Source: Deltaproteobacteria bacterium (GTDB lineage: Bacteria > Myxococcota_A > Polyangia > Haliangiales > Haliangiaceae). Taken from it: a stretch of DNA of 62,425 bases. The position numbers and the translations under genes are program-made. Shown here one piece after another: positions 24,909 to 35,600 of the stretch. The notes beneath the pieces were generated by a model. The model was given only the letters and a program-made list of their open reading frames with translations. It was not told the DNA's origin and did not search any database. How positions within the stretch are numbered: position 1 is the first letter of the stretch; every line of letters starts with the position of its first letter. The stretch covers positions 1 through 62,425 of the forward strand of contig JACCTC010000373.1 of NCBI GenBank assembly GCA_013812655.1. The letters are read 5' to 3'.

Positions 24909-25818
24909 CCACAGCGCCGAAGCCGGCCGGGACCGGCGAGCGGCACACGATCTCGGCACCGGTGCGCGGATGAACGAGCCGGAGCTCGACCGCGTGCAGG
25001 GCGATCGTCGCCGAGGGAGCGCCGCCGGTAACGAGCGACACGTCGTACAGCGTGTCGCCGACGATCGGGTGACCGATGCTCGCGAGGTGCACGCGGATCT
25101 GGTGCGTGCGACCGGTGTCGAGCGCGAGCTCGAGGAGCGTGCGATCGGCGTGGCGGGCGATCACGGTCCAGTGCGTGACAGCACGCTGACCGCCCTGCTC
25201 GAGCGGGAGAATCGCGCGGCGGTAGTCGCGCGCCGGATCGCGGCCGAGCGGCGCATCGATCGTGCCCGTGGCGACGTGCACGACGCCGTGGACGAGCGCG
25301 TGATAGCGCCGGGTGAGGCCGCCTGCGGCGGACTGCCGGCGGATCTCGTCGTGCACCGACGCGGTCTTCGCGATCGCGATGAGGCCGCTCGCGGCGCGGT
25401 CGAGGCGGTGCATGGGGCCCGGCCGCCACGCGCTCCACGGCTGATCGGTGCGTGCGCCGCAGTGCCAGAGCAGGCCGTTGAGCAGCGTGCCCTCGCGATG
25501 CGGGCCTAGCGGATGGACATGCATGCGCGACGGCTTCTCGCAGATCAGCAGCTCGTCATCCTCGTGATGGATCGCGAGCGCGAGCGGTTGCGGGCGCAGC
25601 GCGATGGCGGAGATCGCCACGAGATCGGCCGTGAGCACGTCGCCGCGACGCACGAGCTCGGTGATCCGGCCGACCCGGTTCTCGCTCGGCCCGCCGATCC
25701 GGATCGCACCCGCCTCGACCAATCCACCGATCCGGTCGACCGGCACGACGACGAGGTGCGCCTTCGCGTGGTCCACCAGGCGCGACGGTGTCGCGCTCGT
25801 CACGGTGAAGCCGGCCAT
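24880..25818 (-). CDS. RluA-family pseudouridine synthase
   Basis: About 312 residues from ATG 25818 (TACGCA 6 nt upstream); GTG 25845 is an alternative. The catalytic motif GPMHRLDRAASGLIAIAKT contains the invariant HRLD aspartate. Further marks are RRYHALVHG and DTGRTHQIRVHLASIGHPIVGD. An S4-like N-terminal part precedes (VDRIGGLVEAGAIRIGG). RluA enzymes convert uridines in rRNA or tRNA to pseudouridine. The target site cannot be named. Only 47 bp separate its start from the divergent kinase gene. Confidence 0.9.
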   Translation of the reverse strand: MAGFTVTSATPSRLVDHAKAHLVVVPVDRIGGLVEAGAIRIGGPSENRVGRITELVRRGDVLTADLVAISAIALRPQPLALAIHHEDDELLICEKPSRMHVHPLGPHREGTLLNGLLWHCGARTDQPWSAWRPGPMHRLDRAASGLIAIAKTASVHDEIRRQSAAGGLTRRYHALVHGVVHVATGTIDAPLGRDPARDYRRAILPLEQGGQRAVTHWTVIARHADRTLLELALDTGRTHQIRVHLASIGHPIVGDTLYDVSLVTGGAPSATIALHAVELRLVHPRTGAEIVCRSPVPAGFGAVVTDGTPGPS

Positions 25819-25865
25819 CGGCGCTGCGTAGCACGTCGGGTGCACGAGGGTGTACGCTAGTCCGA

Positions 25866-27368
25866 ATGGGCGGGCCGAAGCCGTCGGGGACGGAGGAGAC
25901 GATCAGCACGGGTGGCACCGGCCTCTCGGGCTCGACGACGTCGCAGGGTCTCGCACCCGGCACGATGGTTGGCGAGTACCAGATCGACAAGCAGCTCGGC
26001 GAGGGCGGCATGGGCCGCGTGTTCTCGGCGATCCATCCCGTGATCGCCAAGCGCGCCGCGATCAAGGTGCTGCACCCCGAGTTCTCGGCGAACGCCGAGA
26101 TGGTCCAGCGCTTCATCCAGGAGGCGCGCTCGGTCAACCAGATCGGCCACCCGAACATCGTCGACATCTTCGCGTTCGGCGCGCTCCCCGACGGCCGGTT
26201 CTACTTCGTCATGGAGTGTCTGCGCGGCCAGAGCCTGCGCGACTGCATCACGAAGCGCCGGCTCGCGCCGATGGAGGCGCTCGCGATCCTCGAGACCGTG
26301 ACGAGCACGCTCGAGGCCGCGCACGAGAAGGGCATCGTCCATCGCGACCTCAAGCCCGACAACGTGTTCCTCGTCGAGGTGAAGGGCAACCTGCCGCAGG
26401 TCAAGCTGCTCGACTTCGGCATCGCGAAGCTGCTCGGCGACGACGGCCGCGTGCAGCGAACGCGTACCGGCAACCTGATGGGCACGCCCGGGTACATGTC
26501 GCCCGAGCAAGCACGCGGTCAGGACGTCGATCACCGCACCGATGTCTACGCGCTCGGCGCGGTCGCCTACGAGCTGTTGACCGGGTGGCTCCCCTTCCCT
26601 GCCGACAACGCGGCCGACATGATCGCGAAGCACCTGTTCGCGCCCGTGCCGTCGGCTCGGCTCAAGAACCCCGGCGTGCCGGCCGAGCTCGATCAGCTCG
26701 TGATGGCGATGATGGCGAAGGACGTCGCGCACCGGCCCTCGCTCGCGGTGGTCGGCGATCACATCCGCGCGTTGCGAGCGCACGGCGCGTTCGCGGCGAT
26801 GCATGCGGCGAACGCTGATCGCTCCGGCGTACAACCGACCGGTCCCGTCGGCGCAGCCGGCATGCTGACGCCGTCGCCGCAGATCACGCCGGCTCCCGCG
26901 ATGACCACGCCTTACGCCGGGCAGACCGCACCGCCGACGCGAGGCCCGGCGCCGACGATGACGAGCGCTGCACCGCGGCGATCGCGCGCGCCGCTGTTCG
27001 TGATGCTCGCGGTACTCGTCGTCGGCGGCATCGTCGCGGTCGCCGTCGTCGTCAACAACAAGTCCGCCAGCGCCACCGAAACCACCGCTGCACCGACCCC
27101 ACCCACCGAGGCAGTGACGCCGCCGACGACGCCAAGCCCGGCCGCGGTCACGACACCTCCAGTCGTGGCGGCACCGGCGATCGACGCGGGGGCCCCGGTG
27201 GCGACCGACGCACCGCCCGTTCCCATCGTCCCGCCGCCGGCCACCGAGCCGATCGTGAAGCGACCGACGCCGAAGAAGCCGACGACGACGACGGTGAAGA
27301 AGCCCACCCCGACGACGGTGAAGAAGCCGCCGGTCAAGACCGATGATCCCGACGCCCCGATGGACTGA
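25866..27368 (+). CDS. Ser/Thr protein kinase with Pro/Thr-rich extracellular tail
   Basis: A 500-residue Hanks-type kinase: LGEGGMGRVFSA (about 48), AAIKVL, IVHRDLKPDNVFL, LLDFGIAKLL, GTPGYMSPEQ and DVYALGAVAYELL. The kinase domain ends near residue 300. A Pro/Thr/Ala-rich linker leads to one transmembrane helix (LFVMLAVLVVGGIVAVAVVV, about 378-397) and a tail of about 100 residues rich in Pro, Thr and Lys outside. TACGCT lies 7 nt before the ATG. The next two genes follow at 9 nt and by overlap, so a kinase-TPR-lipoprotein operon is likely. Confidence 0.95.
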   Translation: MGGPKPSGTEETISTGGTGLSGSTTSQGLAPGTMVGEYQIDKQLGEGGMGRVFSAIHPVIAKRAAIKVLHPEFSANAEMVQRFIQEARSVNQIGHPNIVDIFAFGALPDGRFYFVMECLRGQSLRDCITKRRLAPMEALAILETVTSTLEAAHEKGIVHRDLKPDNVFLVEVKGNLPQVKLLDFGIAKLLGDDGRVQRTRTGNLMGTPGYMSPEQARGQDVDHRTDVYALGAVAYELLTGWLPFPADNAADMIAKHLFAPVPSARLKNPGVPAELDQLVMAMMAKDVAHRPSLAVVGDHIRALRAHGAFAAMHAANADRSGVQPTGPVGAAGMLTPSPQITPAPAMTTPYAGQTAPPTRGPAPTMTSAAPRRSRAPLFVMLAVLVVGGIVAVAVVVNNKSASATETTAAPTPPTEAVTPPTTPSPAAVTTPPVVAAPAIDAGAPVATDAPPVPIVPPPATEPIVKRPTPKKPTTTTVKKPTPTTVKKPPVKTDDPDAPMD

Positions 27369-27377
27369 GGAGACGCG

Positions 27378-28301
27378 ATGAGTAGATGGTGGTTCGTGCT
27401 GATCGTCGCGCTGGGTGCTGGAGCGCACGCGCAACCGGCCCCCGATCCGGCAGCCGCCGCGTACATCGAGGCGCGCCGGCTCTACGACATCAAGGAGTGG
27501 GATCAGGCGATCGTGAAGTTCAAGGAGTCGTACCGGCTCAAGCCCGAGGCACGCTCGCTGTTCAACATCGCGCAGGCCTATCGCCTCAAGGGTGATTGCG
27601 TCGAGGCCGTGAGCTTCTACCGGACGTTCAAGCGGAACTATCCAGCCGAGCAGACCGAGAAGGTCGACAAGTTCATCGTCGAGCTCGAGCCATGCGCGAA
27701 GCAGCAGGCCGCGAACCGGCCGGCGGTGACGCCGGTGACCCCGGTAACCCCGGTGCCCGTGACCGAGCCTCCGAAGCCGGATCCAAAGTCCGATCCGAAA
27801 CCCGATCCGAACGCGACGGTCACGACGCCGCCGAAGCCCGACCCCGGCGTGTCGGTGACGCCGAAGCCCGACGTCACGCAACCCGAGGTGAAGCCGCGCG
27901 AGCCGGTCAGGCAGCCCGTCGTCGCGCCGCCGATCACGCAGCCGCCAGCGACCGAGCCAGAACCTGTCGTCGAGACGTCGTCGCCAGGACGCGGCAAGCG
28001 TGTCGCCGGCCTCGTGATCGGCGGTGTCGGCATCGCAGCGGTCGCCGCCGGCGTGTACTTCGGGCTCCGCGCGAAGTCCACGGCGAGTGATGTCGAGGGG
28101 AGCGAGAGCTGGGATCCCGGACTCGATCAGCAGGGCAAGAACGCCGAGCGCAACGCGATCATTTTATGGAGCGCCGGCGGCGCCGCGATCCTCGGCGGCG
28201 GGGTCCTCTACTTCCTCGGGCGACGCAGCGCCGAGCCGGCGCGCCTATCGATCGTTCCCCGCGCGAGCGGTGCGACCGTGGTGTGGTCATGCGAGCTCTG
28301 A
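27378..28301 (+). CDS. TPR protein with Pro-rich linker and two membrane helices
   Basis: The 307-residue product has a signal peptide ending AHAQP. Residues about 25-115 hold TPR units (AYIEARRLYDIKEWDQAIVKFKESY, ARSLFNIAQAYRLKGDC). A linker of about 95 residues (115-210) consists of Pro/Lys/Asp/Thr repeats. Two hydrophobic helices follow (VAGLVIGGVGIAAVAAGVYFG and AIILWSAGGAAILGGGVLYFLG). This architecture is common in myxobacteria next to Ser/Thr kinases; the function is unknown. It starts 9 nt after the kinase gene with GAGGAG before the ATG, a normal ribosome site. Confidence 0.82.
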   Translation: MSRWWFVLIVALGAGAHAQPAPDPAAAAYIEARRLYDIKEWDQAIVKFKESYRLKPEARSLFNIAQAYRLKGDCVEAVSFYRTFKRNYPAEQTEKVDKFIVELEPCAKQQAANRPAVTPVTPVTPVPVTEPPKPDPKSDPKPDPNATVTTPPKPDPGVSVTPKPDVTQPEVKPREPVRQPVVAPPITQPPATEPEPVVETSSPGRGKRVAGLVIGGVGIAAVAAGVYFGLRAKSTASDVEGSESWDPGLDQQGKNAERNAIILWSAGGAAILGGGVLYFLGRRSAEPARLSIVPRASGATVVWSCEL

Positions 28302-29587
28302 TCCTCGGTTGCCTCGTGGTTGCGCTGGTCGGTGGCTGTTACGCGCCGGAGATCGCGGCGTGCCAGTACAGCTGCCCCGACGGTGAGTGCCCCGACGGCC
28401 TCGCCTGCAACGAGCAGAAGATGTGCGCGGCGACCGCGACGACGCGGTGTACGCCGCTGACCGGTTGCGGCTGGCCCGGCATCTCGAACGTCGATCCGTG
28501 CGCCGCGAACATCGCCGCGGACAAGGTCACCACGGACTGGACGATCAGCACGCACGTGAGCGTCAACACCGGCGATCAGGGCATGCAGAACCAGATGCTC
28601 GACATGGTCCCAGGTGGGCTCGTCCGCGCGATCGTCACCCAGGGCGACGGCAGCGAGGTCCTCGTGATCGCGGTCCAGAACCTGCGCGTGACCGGTGGCG
28701 ACAACGGCTCGCTGTTCGTCAATGGAAGTCGACCGCTGATCCTGCTGGCCAACGGCATCGTGGAGATCGACGACGGTTCGATCACCACCGTATCGAGCGC
28801 GCTGGACGGCCCCGGTTGCCTCAACGGGCGCGGTGGCAATGGCTTCGACCAGACGGCTGAAGTTGGTGGTGGTGGCGGTGGCGGTGGTGGGTTCGGACCG
28901 CGCGTGCAGAGCAATGCGAGCGGTGCTGCAGGCGGCTTCGGTGCGTTCGAGGGCGGTTTCGTTCCGATGGGCAGCACGCCAGGCCTGCTCGAGCCGGGCA
29001 CCGAGACGCTCGTACCCCTGCGTGGGGGCTGTCCTGGTGGCAAGGGCGGCAGGCACGAGAGCGGCACGGCTGGCGAGGCAGGCCGCGCCGGGGGCGCGTT
29101 CCAGCTCTCGGCGAAGACGAGCCTGTCGATCAAGGGCATCATCAACGCACCTGGGCTTGGCGGCGGGAACGCGTTCGACCGGCTTTCGGGTGGCGGCGGC
29201 GGCGGTTCGGGCGGTGCCATCCTGCTCGAGGCACCGACGATCACGTTCGTCGGTGGCGCGCTGCTGTGCGCGAACGGTGGCGGTGGTGGCGCTGGTGGCA
29301 TGCACCCGAATCTGTCGACCTCCGGCCTGTGTGACGTCCCGATCTTTCCCGGCCAGGCGGGAGGCGATCCGACCTCGTCGAAGAGCACTGGCGGCGGCGG
29401 TGCGACGGAGCCCTCGGCCTCGGAGCCTGGCTTCATCGGTTCGATGGCCGTCGGGGCGACCGAGGTGCGCGGCGGCGGCGGTGGCGGTGGTGGGCTCGGC
29501 CGGATCCGGCTCAACGGGATGCTCGTCGGGACGCCGTCCCTCGAGTCGCCCCGGGCGAGCCTGGGCACGCTGCCGGCCCCGCAGTAA
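28289..29587 (+). CDS. Glycine-rich lipoprotein with Cys-rich N-terminus
   Basis: I place the start at ATG 28289, overlapping the previous gene by 13 bp, because the first 17 residues then form a signal peptide with lipobox LVGGC. A cysteine-rich segment follows (CQYSCPDGECPDGLACNEQ), as in many myxobacterial surface lipoproteins. From about residue 185 the protein is full of Gly runs (GGGGGGGGGFGP, GGGGGGSGGAILLEA, RGGGGGGGGLGRI), alternating with beta-helix-like segments such as GAILLEAPTITFVGGALL. It is probably a surface-exposed beta-helix or adhesin-like protein in the kinase operon. Confidence 0.78.
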   Translation: MRALILGCLVVALVGGCYAPEIAACQYSCPDGECPDGLACNEQKMCAATATTRCTPLTGCGWPGISNVDPCAANIAADKVTTDWTISTHVSVNTGDQGMQNQMLDMVPGGLVRAIVTQGDGSEVLVIAVQNLRVTGGDNGSLFVNGSRPLILLANGIVEIDDGSITTVSSALDGPGCLNGRGGNGFDQTAEVGGGGGGGGGFGPRVQSNASGAAGGFGAFEGGFVPMGSTPGLLEPGTETLVPLRGGCPGGKGGRHESGTAGEAGRAGGAFQLSAKTSLSIKGIINAPGLGGGNAFDRLSGGGGGGSGGAILLEAPTITFVGGALLCANGGGGGAGGMHPNLSTSGLCDVPIFPGQAGGDPTSSKSTGGGGATEPSASEPGFIGSMAVGATEVRGGGGGGGGLGRIRLNGMLVGTPSLESPRASLGTLPAPQ

Positions 29588-29685
29588 CTCGGGAGCCTCA
29601 CCGAGGGCTCGCGGTCAGCCGCGAGCGGATCGGGTATACCGGCGCACTGACCAACCCGACGCGCGAACGATCGCGAGCAGGCGTG

Positions 29686-32600
29686 ATGTTTGGCCTGGGG
29701 CCTCAGCGCTCGTCCGCCCTCGATGTGGCCGAGTCCTCCGAGGAGGCGCCGCTCCGCGCGGAGCTGTTCAGCATCTCGCAGCTCGAGCGTCACGCGCAGG
29801 CCCTCGCGGCCACCCACGTCGTCACCACGAGCAAGGCCGATGACCGCTTGCTGGCCCGGCTCGCCGAGAACGAGCGCGTGCTCGCGGAGGCCTACGCGCT
29901 CGTCAGCGAGGCGGTGACCCGCGGCCGTCAGATCACGCCCGCGGCTGAATGGTTCCTCGACAACTACCACCTGATCGAGGAGCAGTTCAGGACTGCGCGC
30001 CAGCACCTCCCCCGCGGCTACAGCCGCCAGCTACCTCGCCTCCAGAGCGGGTCCAGCCGCACGCCGCGCGTCTACGATCTCGCGATCGAGCTGATCTCGC
30101 ACGCGCACGGGCGCGTCGATCTCGAGTCGGTGCGTGCCTTCATCGCGGCGTACCAGACGGGCCAGTCGCTGCGCCTCGGCGAGCTATGGGCGATCCCGAT
30201 CATGCTGCGGATCGCGCTGCTCGAAAATCTACGGCGCGTGATCGCCAGCGTCACCGCGGGGCGCCGCGATCGCGAGCATGCCGGGATGTGGGCCGAGAAG
30301 CTGCTCGAGGTCGCGACGACGGATTCATCGCGCGTCGTCCTCGTGCTTGCCGAGATGGTCGCCGCGGATCCCGTGCTGTCGAACGCGTTCGTGTCGGAGC
30401 TCGCGAGCCGGCTCCAGGGCCACGGCGCAGGCGCGACGTTCGCGCTGACCTGGCTCGAGCAGCGGCTCGCCGAGCGCGGCGAGACCATCGATCGCGTGTT
30501 CCAGCTCGCAAGCCAGAGCCAGGCCGCGGATCAGGTGTCGATCGGCAACAGCATCGGCAGCCTGCGCTTCCTCGGTGCGACCGACTGGCGCGACTTCGTC
30601 GAGGCGATGAGCGTCGTCGAGCGCGCACTGCGCGCGGACACGGTCTACCCCGCGATGGACTTCGCGACCCGCGATCGGTACCGCCACGTCGTCGAGCAGA
30701 TCGCCCGGCGCGGCAAGGTCACCGAGCTCGCGATCGCGGAGCGTGCGATCGCGCTTGCCGCCGAGGGACCCTCTCCGCGTGCCCGCCACGTCGGCTACTT
30801 CCTGATCGATCGCGGCCGCCGCACGCTCGAGCTGGCCGCATGCCAGCGCACGCACGCACGCGCGCTCGCTCGGCCACCGGGCGCCCCGCTCCGGCTCCTG
30901 GCCTATGTCGGCGCGATCGCCGGCGTCACCGGCGCCCTCGTCCTCGCGGTCGTGCTCGCGACCCGCACCTCGATGCTCGGGGCTGCCGCGCTCGTCGCGT
31001 GTGGCATCGCGACTGCGGTGTGCGCGAGCCAGCTCGCGATCGCGATCGTCCACTGGGCGGCGACGCTGGTCGTCCAGCCGCGCGTCCTGCCCCGCCTCGA
31101 CTTCTCGCGTGCGATCCCCGACGAGCACCGCACGATGGTGGCGATCCCGACGATGCTGACCAGCGCCGGCACGATCGACGAGCTGGTCGACGCGCTCGAG
31201 GTCAGGTTTCTCGCGAACCGCGACCCGAATCTGTCGTTCGCGCTCGTCGGTGATCTCCGCGATGCGACCGAGCAACACGGCGACGGCGACGCGGCTCTGG
31301 TCGCGCGGGCAAAGGCGGCGATCGAGGCGCTGAACGTCAAGTATCCAGATCCCGCGCGCGGCGGTGGGTTCTTCCTGTTTCACCGCGACCGCCGCTGGAA
31401 CCCGCGCGAGCGCGCGTGGATGGGCTGGGAGCGCAAGCGCGGCAAGCTCGAGGAGCTCAACGCCACGTTGCGCGGCGAGCTCGACCGCTTCTCGACGGTC
31501 GTCGGCCCTGTCGAGCGGTTACGCGACGTCCGGTACGTGATCGCGCTCGACAGCGATACCGACTTGCCGCGCGACGCCGCACGCGAGCTCGCCGCCACGC
31601 TCGCGCATCCGCTCAACCGCCCGGTGATAGATCCGGTCGTCGGTCGGGTCACCGAGGGCTACGCCATCCTGCAGCCGCGCGTCGGCATCACGCTCGCGAG
31701 CGCGAGCGGCTCACGGTTCGCCCGGCTGTTCGCCGGCGATTGCGGCATCGATCCGTACACGCGCGCCGTCTCCGACGTCTACCAGGATGTCTTCGGCGAG
31801 GGGTCGTTCATCGGCAAGGGCATCTACGACATCGATGCCGTGCAGGCTGCGCTCGGCGGCAAGCTGCCGGAGAACCGCATCCTCAGCCACGATCTGCTCG
31901 AGGGTGCCTACGGGCGGGCCGGCCTCGTCAGCGATGTGATCCTGTTCGAGGACTATCCGGTCGCGTACGCCGCCGACGCGAGCCGGCGAGCGCGCTGGAT
32001 CCGCGGCGACTGGCAGATCGCGCGCTGGCTGCTGCGTCGCGTGCCGAGCAGTGACCGCCGCCGCGCCCGCAACCCGATCTCGCTGTTGTCGCAATGGAAG
32101 ATCGTCGACAACCTGCGACGCAGCCTCGTGCCGATCGCGATGGTGACGCTGCTCGTGGTCGCGTGGGTCGTGCCCGAGGCCGCGTGGCCAGCACTCGTGC
32201 TCGTCGCCGCCACGCTGTTCGTGCCGGGCCTGCTCGTTGCCGCGGCGTCGCTGGTCAGGCGTCCGACCGAGGTGCCGGTGCGTGCGCACGTCGGTGAGGT
32301 CGTCGGCAACGCCGGCCGCCAGGTGATCCGCGAGGCCTTCACGCTCGCGTGCCTGCCCTACGAGGCCGCCCTGAGCCTCTCGTCGATCGTGCGCGCCACG
32401 ACGCGCCTCGTGATCACGCGGAGGAAGCTGCTCGAGTGGCGCACCGCCGCGGACGCGCAACGTGCGGCGCGGACGAGCTTTGCGGGCACCTACGGGTCGA
32501 TGTGGATCCTGCCAGTCGCCGCGATTTCCGGTGGGATCGCGCTGGGCTCGCAGCGGATGGACGCGCTGTGGCTCGCCGGCCCGGTGCTCGCGCTGTGGAT

Positions 32601-35600
32601 CGCCGCGCCGAGCCTCGTCTGGTGGATCGGCCGCCCGATCCCCGCACCGCGCTCGCGGCTCTCGCAGACCGACCACACGTTCCTGCGCAAGCTCGCGCGC
32701 CGGACCTGGCGGTTCTTCGAGGACTTCGTCACCGCCGACGACAACCACCTGCCGCCCGACAACGTGCAGGAGGATCCGCCGGTCGGCGTCGCGCACCGGA
32801 CGTCGCCGACGAACATCGGCCTCAGCCTGCTCGCGAACCTCGCCGCCTACGACTTCGGCTACGTCGCGGCCGATGCGGTGGTGACGCGCACCGCGCAGAC
32901 GCTCGCCACCCTCGACAAGCTGCAGCGCTATCGCGGCCACTTCTACAACTGGTACGACACCCGGAGCCTCGAGCCGCTGCGGCCGATGTACGTGTCGACC
33001 GTCGACAGTGGCAACCTCGCCGGGCACCTGCTGACGCTCGCGAGCGGCCTCGAGGAGCTCGCCGGTCATCGCATCGTGCGTCCCGAGCTCTGCGCTGGCC
33101 TCGCGGACACCCTCGACATCCTCGACGAGGTCGGCGTCGAACCGGCGCGCCTGCGCGGGCTGCGCGAACTGCTCCACGCACCGGCCACGCTGTCCGCGAC
33201 CCGCACGCTCCTGCAGCGGTTCACCGCGGAGGCCACGAAGCTCGCGGGCGAGCCCGATTCCGAGGTCGAGGCCTGGACGGTCGCGCTGGTCGCGCAAGCG
33301 GAGCAGGCTGCTCGCGAGCTCGATCACGTCGCACCGTGGCTCGCGCTCGACACGCTGCCCACCGACGAGTTGCTCCGCGCCAGGCTGGACACGATCCCGA
33401 CGCTCGCCGAGCTGGCGCGCCTCGACGTCGCGCTCGCGGCGCAGCTCGAGGGCCCGAGATGGAGCGAGCCAGCGAACGCTGGCGATCGGGGTCCGGACGC
33501 GCTGCGCACGGCGGTCATGCTCGGCGCCGAGCGCGCGACGACTCGCATCGTCGAGCTGCACCGGCTCGCGGCCCACTGCGGCGAGCTCGCGGATCACGAC
33601 TACGACCTGCTCTACGATCGCGGGCGCCACCTGCTCGCGATCGGCTTCAACGTCACCGACCGCCGCCTCGATGCGAGCTTCTACGATCTGCTCGCCTCCG
33701 AGGCGCGGCTCGCGAGCTACGTCGCGATCGCCCAGGGCAAGCTGCCACAGGAGCACTGGTTCCGGCTCGGGCGCTTGCTGACCACCGCCGGCGGCCACAC
33801 CGCGCTGCTGTCGTGGAGCGGCTCGATGTTCGAGTACCTGATGCCGCTGCTCGTGATGCCGACGTACCCCGGCACGCTGCTCGACGAGACGTACCAGGTC
33901 GCGGTCGCTCGCCAGATCGAGTACGGCGGCGAGCGCAACGTGCCGTGGGGTGTCTCGGAATCTGGCTACTTCAAGACCGACACGCACCTCAACTACCAGT
34001 ACCGCGCGGTCGGCGTGCCCGGCCTCGGCTTCAAGCGCGGGCTCGCCGACGATCTCGTGATCGCGCCGTACGCGTGCGTGATGGGCCTGATGGTGATGCC
34101 CGAGGAGGCCTGCGCGAACTTGCAGCGGCTCGTCGCCGAGGAACGCCTCGGCCGGCATGGCCTCTACGAGGCGATCGACTACACCGCGGTACGGCTGCCG
34201 CCCGGCAAGACGAGCGTCACCGTGTGCTCGTACATGGCGCATCACCAGGGAATGTCCCTGCTCTCGCTTGCCTATGTCCTCGCCGACCGCCCGATGCAGC
34301 GGCGGTTTGCCGCCGATCCCGCGCTGCGCGCGACCGATCTGCTGCTCCAGGAGCGGGTCCCGCGGACGGCCACGGTCTATCCGCACCCGGCCGAGGTCTC
34401 CGCGGTACGCACAGCCTCGAGCGACGTCGAGGATCAGCTGCGGATCTTCACGACGCCGAGCACGCCGGCACCCGAGGTGCATCTGTTATCGAACGGGCGT
34501 TACCACGTCGCGTTCACGAACGCGGGTGGTGGCTACAGCCGGTGGCGCGAGCTCGGCGTCACGCGGTGGCAGGAGGACACCACGCGCGACAGCTGGGGCA
34601 CGTTCTGCTACCTGCGCGACGTCACGTCGGGTTCGTACTGGTCCGTCGGGCATCAACCGACGCTGCGCGTGGCCACGAGCTACGAGGCGATCTTCTCGCA
34701 AGGCCGCGCGGAGCTCCGCCGGCGTGACGAGGACATCGATACCCACCTCGAGGTCAGCGTGAGCCCCGAGGACGACATCGAGCTGCGGCGGATCACGCTC
34801 TCGAACATCGGCCGGACAAAGCGCACGATCGACATCACGAGCTTCGCGGAGGTCGTGCTGACGGCACCCGCCGCCGATGCCGCGCACCGCACGTTCTCCA
34901 ACCTGTTCGTGCAGACCGAGATCCTCGACGAGCTCGGCGCCATCCTGTGCACGCGCCGTCCGCGCTCCGCGATCGAGAAGCCGCCGTGGCTGATCCACCT
35001 GATGACCGTGCACGGCACGACCGCCGCGCCGCCCTCCTACGAGACCGATCGCGCCGCCTTCGTCGGCCGCGGCCGCACGCCGATCGCTCCCGCCGCGATG
35101 CATCGCGCCAAGCTCGCCAACGGCGAGGGCTCCGTGCTCGATCCGATCGTCGCGATCCGGAACACGATCGAGCTCGCGCCCGACGAGACGATCCAGCTCC
35201 ACGTCGTCACCGGCGTCGCCGAGTCACGCGAGAGCGCGCTCAACCTCGTCGACAAGTATCGCGATCGGCACGTCGCGGAGCGCGTGCTCGAGCTGTCGTG
35301 GACGCAGAGCCAGGTCGTGCAGCGCCAGCTCGAGGCCACCGTCGCCGACACCCAGCTCTGGCAGCGGCTTGCCGGCCACGTGATCTTCCAGAACCCCGCG
35401 CTGCGTGCGCCGAAGAGCGTGATCGAGCGCAACCGGCTCGGGCAGTCCGGCCTCTGGGCCTACGGGATCTCGGGCGATCTGCCGATCGTGCTCGTGCGGA
35501 TCTCGTCGAGCGAGAACATCGCGCTCGTGCGGCAGGTGTTGCGTGCGCACGCGTACTGGCGGCTCAAGGGACTCGCCGTCGACCTCGTGATCTGGAACGA

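Noticed and set aside
28860..29200. Gly-rich runs suggesting a PE_PGRS- or silk-like protein
   Set aside because: The lipobox and Cys-rich start fit a myxobacterial surface lipoprotein better; no PE domain is present.
31711..34482. A 923-codon open frame antisense to the glucan synthase gene
   Set aside because: It comes from the high-GC codon bias of the real gene. Its residues are Arg/Ala/Glu-rich with no domain, and similar shadows lie opposite other long genes such as 25857-27881 and 36178-37998.
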